DNA from: Cryptomeria japonica
Lineage: Eukaryota; Streptophyta; Pinopsida; Cupressales; Cupressaceae
Assembly (NCBI RefSeq): GCF_030272615.1
Contig: NC_081413.1
Span: 334,218,302-334,282,301, forward strand
Direction of reading: 5' to 3'
DNA length: 64,000 bases
Part shown: positions 57,062 to 64,000 of the stretch, piece by piece
Position numbering within the stretch: position 1 is the stretch's first letter
How the letters are laid out: each line of letters opens with the position of its first letter
Program-made: the position numbers and the translations under genes
Notes under the pieces: generated by a model
Seen by the model: only the letters and a program-made list of their open reading frames with translations
What the model was told of the DNA's origin: nothing
The model's database searches: none

Positions 57062-57593
57062 CCGTGACTAGCATACCACATTTGTGTTCAAAATTCATTG
57101 TCAATACTCAATATGCATTCAGAATTCAGAATTCATTGTCAATACTCAATATATGTATTCATAATTGAAAATACATTGTCAATATGCCAACACTTGTTTG
57201 CATGAAGTTCATTGTTTCTTTCAGGTTGGAGGATATTTTGATAGTCTTCCATTTCTATTATGACCTACAACCGCTTCTTTATGCACTACAAAGTTTTGGG
57301 TGTTTGTGAAATTCTATACCAAGCTGTTATTCATATTTCTGAGTGCTTTTGGCTATGATTCAGACCTGTTTACCTTTCATAATTGTGAAAAGCCCAATAT
57401 TGCAGACCTGCAACCACATTTATACGCACTATCGAGTTCCAAGTGTTTGTGAAATTTATTATCAGGCTGCTGCTCATTATTTCTAAGTGCTTTTGGAAGT
57501 GATTTAGACATGTTTACCCATCATATTAGTGAAAATCTAGTTTTACAGACCTATAATAAAATTAAAAAAATGTTTTTTTTGAGCATTTGAGTC
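57062..57593. other. Unassigned DNA with a local duplication
   Basis: ATTCATTGTCAATACTCAAT occurs twice, near 57096 and 57131, and a related pair of about 150-bp segments containing TGCACTA...GTTTGTGAAATT... recurs at about 57274 and 57424. No coding region is seen. Confidence 0.4.
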
Positions 57594-57771
57594 TTTTTTT
57601 TTTTGATGTGCTGGGAAAAGGGGGACGGCCGGGGCGGTTAGGGGATGAAGGGACATCCCCCAACCATATTGGGGGCGGGGGGACGTCCCTTTTGAGAATC
57701 ACTGCCGTCCCCAAGTTTCCGGGACGTTTCCCACAAATTTTGCAATTTTGGGGACAGCAGGGGGACGTCCC
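57594..57771 (-). repeat. GGGGACG-rich polyA-tailed repeat, part 1
   Basis: The + strand starts with 11 T's, then GC-rich DNA with many GGGGACG, GGACGTCCC and CCGTCCCC blocks. Read on the minus strand this is a body ending in a polyA run, like a SINE or other retroposed sequence. It continues at 59734 after the solo LTR. Copying mechanism and source RNA are unknown. Confidence 0.55.
57767..57771. repeat. Target-site duplication (left) of solo LTR 1
   Basis: GTCCC, repeated exactly at 59734-59738. Confidence 0.9.
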
Positions 57772-58476
57772 TGTAATGTCCCCTTCTCACTGATGTTCTT
57801 TCAGAGGTCCATTTGCCTATTCCTGAGACCCGTAGGCTAGGTGGAATGAGTAATCAGGGTCTAGCATCGATGAAACGAAGACTTACTATTTTTAGTAAGT
57901 CAGGGGATGACCATTCTGGTGCCATTGTCCGACCGAACACTCCTTGCTTTGCCTCTGGACGCGATGATCATATTTTTCTGAGCATTAATTCTTGACTTAC
58001 TATTTTTAGTAAGTGGCTGGGTGGCACATTTCTATTTTTGGCAGTAGTCAGGGGTTTGAATTCTGCGGCAGTTTGTGGTCGTCTGGGTTCAGTTTCATCT
58101 TGGAGGTGATAATAATCAGTGCGGGAGATATTTGCAACATAATTAAATATTATTTCCTTTCCTAAGGTTAATATTTAATTAATCTATTTATTGGCTGCTG
58201 GTTTATTAAATTTGGGATTAATGCCTGTTTAATCCTAAGTTTGGGCGAAATTCAATTATTTTATGGGATGTGAAATGTTTTTTTTAAAAAGGGATATTAT
58301 TTCACTTTACATCGCCATTTTGTGCCTAAGTGTCCAACGTGGGTCCTCCCCTCTCTTGGGCGTGACTTTTGACTTAGGGAGTTGGGCGCTACTCTTGGGT
58401 CCACATGAAAGTGGAATGAAATTCAAATGCAAGCGTGGAATTTGGAGGGATGTCATTTGGATTTGAAGAATGAAGT

Positions 58477-58484
58477 TATAAATA
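58477..58484 (+). promoter_or_regulatory. TATA box of solo LTR 1
   Basis: TATAAATA in GAAGTTATAAATATGAGGC, after an AT-rich U3 and ahead of GC-richer DNA. Confidence 0.6.
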
Positions 58485-59191
58485 TGAGGCTTGGGTTCCC
58501 ATTTGCACCATCTTGAAAATCTGTAATGTTATGTTGCCGGATTGGCGACAGAACTTGAGGCTTCGGAGTGCGTCTCCCTAGTGCTACCCGGTTTCGTACT
58601 TGAAATACAGTACCTAGCTGTGCCTTGTATTCTCCTATCGCTTTCAGAGCTTTGCCATAGACATCTTGGTGTTGCAACGATTCTGGACTTGCTGGTTTTG
58701 CCTGTGGCTGAAACACATTTTTGCTCATATCTCTCTGTTGGAGCGTCTGATAGTTATGGGTATTATTCCTATCTTCCTTCCCAGCACTGGCAAATAAGTT
58801 TGTAAGTTTTTAGCACATTTGTTTGAGTATTGATTTAATTATGCAAAATCGAAATTCCTAGTCTAGGCGTGGGTTTTTTGGGTTGCATTGGGATGCGTGC
58901 AAAATAAAAAGAGGGTTGTTTGGGGTGTGGCTGTGATTGGTTGTCATTGTATTGGATGTATGGTGGGATTGGGCTTGATTTGAGTCAATTCGGGTAAGAA
59001 TTGAGTGAGTTATGAGTATTTTCATGTTTTCATGGGCTGCTGGAACTGTACTTTCAGCCTGCAGAGCAGTGTAACAGAAAATTACAGTATTGTGTAGAAA
59101 TCTGCAGTTAATCTTCTCATCTCATCTCCATATTGTAAGGATTGTTTCAGTAGTACTGAGCATCCCATTCTATCTGCTTATTTTGTAATTC

Positions 59192-59504
59192 CCACTGCAT
59201 AAGTGGAAGAGGCTGGCTTGCCGCCTTCTCAGTTTTGTAATTCAGTTTTCTTTGATAAATAGTCCTCCCGCTGAAATATGCGGTAGAGTGATGTTTTAAT
59301 GTAATGTCCTCCCGCTGAATAAGTGGTCGAGTGATAAAGTTCAATGTTTTGGTCCTCCCGCTGAAATATGCGGTAGAGTGATTGTTAATGTAATGTCCTC
59401 CCGCTGAAATACGCGGTAGAGTGATTGAACTTCTATTTCTTGTAATAGTTCCCTTGGTCGGTTTACCGCCAAGAAGTTTAGTCTCTATCCTGCTGGATAA
59501 GCAG
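59192..59504 (+). repeat. Array of six short hairpins in solo LTR 1
   Basis: CCACT-GCATA-AGTGG (59192-59206), CCGC-TGAAATAT-GCGG (59268-59283), CCGCT-GAATA-AGTGG (59312-59326), CCGC-TGAAATAT-GCGG (59358-59373), CCGC-TGAAATAC-GCGG (59401-59416), CTGCT-GGATA-AGCAG (59490-59504). The middle four share TCCTC before and a TAGAGTGAT-like sequence after; spacing is about 44-46 bp. Stem sequences differ but pairing is retained. Confidence 0.9.
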
Positions 59505-59733
59505 AAGGGGATGGCTTGCCGCCCATGCAGTTGTAATGTTCAGTTTGTTTATTGATGCTGACGATCCTCGAAACACCGTATGCTCTCACCCTCCCAGTCT
59601 GGGCTCTCGGTGAACAAAAGGTGTAAGGGTTCCCTTTAGTTGTTTTGCTTATTACTCTAACCTTAACGGGTAATTGTTGTGGATGAATTGCTATTGGCCT
59701 GAAAAAACAAAAAAAAATTAGTGGGATATTACA

Positions 59734-59820
59734 GTCCCCTAGCCGTCCCCAAGTCCCTGAAATGTCCCCGGTACGGGGACGAAGGATTTTAGCCCAAGGA
59801 CACGTCCCCGAGTTACGTAG
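59734..59820 (-). repeat. GGGGACG-rich repeat, part 2
   Basis: Continuation of 57594-57771: the GTCCC duplication, then CCGTCCCCAAGTCCC and CGGTACGGGGACGAAGG blocks, ending near GAGTTACGTAG. With the solo LTR removed the repeat is about 260 bp. Confidence 0.55.
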
Positions 59821-60240
59821 CTTAACAATCAACCTCACAACTTTGCCACATATGTCAAAATGGTAGCTCTACAACAGGATATAGGTATCCATCAAATCAT
59901 AATGGAGGGGATTTATGTCACATGTTGTAGTTGCAAATGCCACGGTAGACATGCATGAAAACGTGAAACCATAAAAAGGTTGTGTGAACACCTTGATAGC
60001 ATTTCTCAAATAATTGCGGTTTCATGGAAATACAGAGAGTGTGTATGAACTATTTGATAAATTTTCTCAAAGAAATGTTGTCTCACAATGCCTTACAGGT
60101 TTTCCATTACTCATGATTAATGCTCTATGTTAAAGTGCTAGATATTGTCAACAACATGCTGAATAATTTTGCCAATCCCACTCCTATTTATTATATACAA
60201 TCTGAACCTCTAATACCTACCCTTTGCAATCCTTACAATT
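59821..60240. other. Unassigned DNA
   Basis: No coding region or repeat structure recognised. Confidence 0.4.
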
Positions 60241-60392
60241 CATTGTGTACCGTCCCCACTTTGAAATAGAATTTAATAATAAAATTTAAATATTAAAAAT
60301 TAAATTAAAATATAAAAGAATAATTAAATATAATTAATTAAAATTTAATAAGTTAATGAATGGTCAAAAGACATGGAAGGAAAAGTTGTGAC

Positions 60393-60420
60393 TCCCTCAA
60401 CAATGAGATATAAAAGGGAG
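60393..60420 (+). promoter_or_regulatory. TATA module 1 of solo LTR 2
   Basis: CCCTCAACAATGAGATATAAAAGGGAG with TATAAAAG at 60409-60416. A near copy lies at 60625-60650 (TATAAAGG at 60641-60648). Confidence 0.55.
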
Positions 60421-60502
60421 AAGAGAAACTCATTTGAGAGGAGGATAATTTGGAAATCAGAAGTGCACATCTGATTTAGATAAGAAATGCAGATCTGATT
60501 AT

Positions 60503-60636
60503 GAAAGGTTATGTCCCTTTCAAAGGGCAGAAATAATGAAGAGTTGCACTCTTTCAAAAGGTGCTAATGGTGAAAGGGTGTGTCTCTTGCCAAAGGGCAT
60601 GCATGATGAAGAGGTGTGACCTCTCCCTCACATTGA
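60503..60636 (+). repeat. Array of about 35-bp hairpin repeats in solo LTR 2
   Basis: Units start at 60503, 60538, 60572 and 60608, with an eroded one at about 60379. Hairpins: AAAGG...CCTTT, AAGAGT-TGC-ACTCTT, AAAGGG...TCTCTT (weakened) and AGAGG-TGTG-CCTCT-type. Most units continue with CAAA(G)GG(T/G)C and end in ATGATG or similar. Confidence 0.75.
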
Positions 60637-60650
60637 GAGATATAAAGGGA
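60625..60650 (+). promoter_or_regulatory. TATA module 2 of solo LTR 2
   Basis: CCCTCACATTGAGAGATATAAAGGGA, a near copy of 60393-60420, about 230 bp downstream. Confidence 0.5.
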
Positions 60651-61338
60651 AGGAATCAAAAGCATCTAGTGAGTGGATCAGATGAGATCAAAACTGTTAT
60701 TAAGTTGCAGGCAGTAACATCCTTGTTCTTGGTGGTATGCATGGGGATGTGCTTAATAAGTATGCTTAATATATGAAGCCTGATAATGTTCTTATGCAGA
60801 ATTAATAGCAATATTAATATGGACTGCAATATGTATGACAGTCATACTTAATTTCATATATATTCATAATACATAAGAAATTAGTATACTTATAGTCTAA
60901 ATCATGTTATTACTGTCAGTATTTAAGAATATGGGAATGAGATGTTCCAAAGAGGGGCAGTCTAAATCCAAGCAATAGGTTAAGTCCCAAGATAGGGTGG
61001 GGATCAACGACCCATAAGCCTTGAGGGTATAGACCCAAGATAGGTAAGGGCTTGGATCTGTAAACTTTGAGGAAACCTATTGTATTTGGTCTCTAAGCAC
61101 TTTGGTAACATACATAGACCCTTCTCCCTTAAAACTTAAGTAGTAGCAGGGTCTGATATCTATATTAAGAACTATGACTAATGAAATTAATCGACTAATG
61201 AGGAAAACAAATAAGCACTTGTTAATGACTAATAAATTGAAGAATATCAATGACTGGCTTCATGATTAGTCTCTCAATCAATTTTAGTATATTGAAATAG
61301 ATTAATTATGTTAATCAAGTAGGGGACACTACAAATTG

Positions 61339-63168
61339 ACAATGCAATATTGGAGAAGTAAATTTCTTAAATGCGCCATACTCAAACAATAACAATGGTG
61401 ACCGTTATATCTATTTCTTGTAAGCTTGGAAGATTCTACATTTGTCAGGGGTACCTTCATGACAATAGCCAAAGAAGATTGCCTTGGTCTTCATATAATC
61501 TTGAGTGGGTCTACATAGGATTGGTAATTATCTCAACTAGTGCAATGTTTTCAATGATTTTCCAGGTCATATACAACAAGTGGGCTGGAGAGAAGTGCTA
61601 TATTGAAAGCCACATTGTAGGATTTAAAAGAAACTAAAAATCCAATCATTTGTTTGATTGGAGATATAGATACAAATGAATACCTGATAAATAATGGCGA
61701 TATCTCCCTCAATGATATGTCCAAGTTATTCTCAGGTCACACAATTGGATGTGCAAGCATATGTAACATAGAAGGAATCTCTAAACATTGAAATGGCCAA
61801 ATTAGATATAAGCGGATGACACTACCCATTAAAACTTGTTTAATTGATTAAAATATCAATGAAGAAAACATCAAGCAGGCTGGTCCATGTAGAGGCTATT
61901 TGCATTATATAACAAGTGCAAACAATACTTCAAGACAGGTAATAATAGTTACATCTACACTGGGGGTTATCTCATATTAACAAGCTTATTAAATGATGTG
62001 TACCCAAGGGATTTTTAACCGTAGTCTTGTAAGAGTGTAATTTTTTGAGGCTCAGCTATGTTATATAGATCAGAATGAAAACTACTATGGTCAAAGGGTC
62101 TAGAGAAATATGAGATGGAGGATACTGACAATGTTCAGAAGCCAAAAAAGGAGACCATTTTAATTAGGTCTAATATTCATTATGGTCAATGGCTTGATCT
62201 TCAAGACATAATTAGAAAATTTGCAATAAAAATGGAGTGAAAGAAGACACAGTGCCCACCTTAGCAAAACAATAACTTGGCCTTTCTTTGAAGTTATGGG
62301 TTTCAACTTGCTTTTTTGTAAAAGTGACTCATGTCACTCACTGTAACTAGAGGTTAGAACTAGAAAATGAACCTTACTTCCAGATAAGTTATGAGAAATC
62401 TAACCAAATAAGGTTTATTATTTCCAACCTATTATATTTCAAAAGGTAGTTGAGGTAATTACTAGGTAATTGCCAAGCAGTTGCAAGGTGGTTATCAAGG
62501 AAAGCCTATAAATACAAGGATTTTGTCTTGTAAAGTTAGACTTTTTACAGAGAAAAAAAAAATTATAGACTTTTTGGAGGACTTTTTGTCTACCACTTTG
62601 TACCTAAGAGTTATTATAATTGCATAATTTCACAAAGATAATAAGGAAAGCATTTAAACCATATGTTTCAGATGTTCTTTTGTGTTATCATTACTAACTT
62701 CTAGTATGTTAAATTGGTAATCTCTCATGTCATTGTAGGAAATGGAATCATTGGTCATCCATTGAAGTATTGATACGAACTACGCAATTGACATAAAGAA
62801 ACACAATCATTTCCTGGTATCTTGATTTGAAGGTGTTAGCATACGCCATATCTTCTTATGTTGAGATTGTTCATTCTTCTTTCATCATTGTTGCATATTA
62901 TGAAAATATTATCATACAATTCATAAAATAAACTAGGAACCCAGTTCCTGACTTTTGTGGTGAAATCCTAGTTGACATGTGTCTTCCACTAGGGTTTTTG
63001 TAAATCATTTTATTTAGCTTTTTCCTTTTCCTTTCTATCTTTTTCAAAGTACACAAAAGTTTTAAAAAACCTATCACATGAGGGAGCTGCCTCTCTCAAA
63101 TTTAGAGAAAAGTTGTTAGTTCAGTAACAACTTATCCAACTGTTGGTATGTTTATCATTGCCTGTTGA
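61339..63168. other. Unassigned repeat-like DNA
   Basis: No long frame is recognised. CCTATAAATACAAGG with a TATA-like box at 62507-62514 and a TGGTATC near 62816 resemble an LTR promoter and primer site, but boundaries could not be set. Confidence 0.35.
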
Positions 63169-63186
63169 GTGAGTCACATTGAAATC

Positions 63187-64000
63187 TGTAGTGACAAATT
63201 TGTTTACCAACAAGAAACTAGAATTAAGGAAAACATTTTAAGAGCCTTCCATGATACACCATTAGTAAGGCATTCAAAATATTACAAGACATATATCAAT
63301 GAGAGATTTTGTTGGAAGGGACTCAAGGAGGATGTCCTCAAGAATATCAAAGAATATGTTGTTTGTCAATAGAACAAAGTAGAGCACACTTTTATTGTAG
63401 GATTGTTACAACCGTTGCCTATTCTTGGTTAGAAGTTGGAAAGAAAATCCATGAACTTCAATACAGGTCTGCCCAAGGTAGAGATGAAAGATTGCATTTT
63501 CCTATGGATAGGCTAACTAAATATGAGCATTTCTTTTCTATTTCTTCAAGATTCAAGTCCTCCTAAGAGGCCAATTTATTTTTCAAGGAAGTGTTTAGGC
63601 TACATGGGTTACCAAAAATTATTGTAACTGATAGGGACAACAAATTCCCGAGTGCTTTTTGGTAGGAGTTGCTTAATTTGATAGCTACAAAACTCACTAC
63701 AAGCATCAACTATCTTCAAACATATCAATGAACAAAAATAGTAAGTAAATAGGTTGAGAACTTGAGGGGCATTTGAGGAACAATGTTTTAGATGAGTAAT
63801 CAACTTGGATAAAATGGTTCTATTTGGCAAAATACTATTATAACACTTATTATCATATGCCTATCAGTGTGTCTCCATTTATGAAACTATATGCTTATAA
63901 TGCAAAACCCTTATGGGTTTAAAGTTCACTAATAGTAGAGTGCAAAAAGGATAAAATTAGGGAAATAACTTAATGATAATATTTTTAGTTGTCTCAGACT
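63187..64000 (+). pseudogene. Ty3/gypsy integrase relic (runs off the right edge)
   Basis: At 63187-63372 the frame gives RIKENILRAFHDTPL, HSKYYKTYINERFCWKGLK and KEYVVCQ, the integrase zinc-binding region. After a stop come LLQPLPI, GLPKV, RLTKYEHFF and VTDRDNKF (second catalytic Asp kept). The first catalytic Asp reads SMNF instead of SMDF, and the Glu site has become Lys. Further right are short matches to WIKWFYLAKYYYNTYYHMPI. Several stops and frame changes. It is the same type of gypsy element as 53220-54950, whose integrase breaks off at about the equivalent residue. Confidence 0.83.

Larger units (their letters stand above)
57772..59733 (+). mobile_element. Solo LTR 1 (1.96 kb)
   Basis: TGTAATGTCC...GGATATTACA with TGTAAT/ATTACA terminal inverted bases and a GTCCC target duplication. 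No primer site, polypurine tract or coding region lies inside, so it is a single LTR left after recombination between two. An AT-rich U3-like part (58140-58260), TATA box TATAAATA at 58477-58484 and a hairpin array near the 3' end (59192-59504) give the + orientation. Confidence 0.85.
60246..61333 (+). mobile_element. Solo LTR 2 (1.09 kb)
   Basis: Starts TGTACCGTCCCC and ends GGGGACACTACA, which are imperfect inverted termini. Flanking pentamers are CATTG (60241-60245) and AATTG (61334-61338), one mismatch. It contains an AT-rich U3-like part (60270-60355), two TATA modules and a hairpin array. No internal region, so a solo LTR is the simplest reading. Confidence 0.68.

Noticed and set aside
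57594..57604. T tract as a transcription terminator
   Set aside because: It is the complement of a polyA tail on a minus-strand retroposed repeat; there is no gene upstream to terminate.
58453..58805. Overlapping open frames inside solo LTR 1
   Set aside because: They lie just after the LTR TATA box in both directions, match no family and arise from a GC-richer stretch with few stops.
62507..62830. LTR with TATAAATA and a TGGTATC primer site
   Set aside because: TGGTATC continues as TTGATT rather than AGAGC, and no LTR ends or duplication could be set. Left as unassigned.
1..64000. CRISPR arrays, tRNA or rRNA genes, organellar DNA inserts
   Set aside because: No regularly spaced identical repeats with unique spacers, no tRNA cloverleaf, and no recognisable rRNA or organellar gene sequence was seen.

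Overview
The window looks like nuclear DNA from a seed plant with a large, repeat-filled genome. The reasons are plant-type LTR retrotransposons (Tat-like Ty3/gypsy, chromovirus, Ty1/copia-like, TRIM), plant L1-type LINEs whose 3' ends read ...TTACCGA(A/T)CAAAAA, a PPR pseudogene, and one gene with plant-sized introns. Old elements dense with stop codons and deeply nested insertions suggest a gymnosperm-like genome, but that is inference. No organellar gene, rRNA, tRNA, CRISPR array or bacterial-style operon was seen.

Layout. 1-2465: a + strand chromovirus pol (RT, RNase H, integrase, chromodomain), cut by the left edge. 2466-6480: LTR-like and AT-rich sequence, a long G tract and T-rich minisatellite DNA. 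About 6481-35265: one old minus-strand Tat-like gypsy element (here 'element 2') that received later insertions. These are a 7.8-kb gag-protease-only LTR element (7342-15145, target duplication GGTGG), a 0.96-kb terminal-inverted-repeat element (17776-18733), a 5.9-kb copia-like LTR element (20459-26355, target duplication GTTTG) and two + strand LINE copies that carry ORF1 and a 3' end but no ORF2 (29535-31089; 33249-35015, the second with a 16-bp target duplication). 35389-41714: a decayed minus-strand L1-type LINE with ORF1 and ORF2. 41802-42176 and 44686-45029: two TRIM elements in opposite orientation. 43794-45357: a Tat-like LTR followed by a primer-binding site and gag-like relics.

47700-52600 is the only stretch that looks like host gene space. 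On the minus strand five short exons (51129 down to 48935) with phase-compatible splice sites encode a protein of about 86 residues with one membrane segment. A candidate gene starts 191 bp away in the opposite direction (51321, +). From 52790 the sequence returns to repeats: gypsy relics (53220-54950 and 63187 to the right edge), a PPR pseudogene (56547-57061), a polyA-tailed GGGGACG-rich repeat split by a 1.96-kb solo LTR (57772-59733, target duplication GTCCC), and a second solo LTR (60246-61333).

The most unusual signals are arrays of short hairpins inside two unrelated solo LTRs, where the stem sequence changes from unit to unit but pairing is kept; the ORF1-only LINE pair; and several elements whose two LTRs are nearly identical although the coding region is dead, which points to mobilisation by partners elsewhere. 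All coordinates were worked out by eye from the sequence; no alignment or database search was run.
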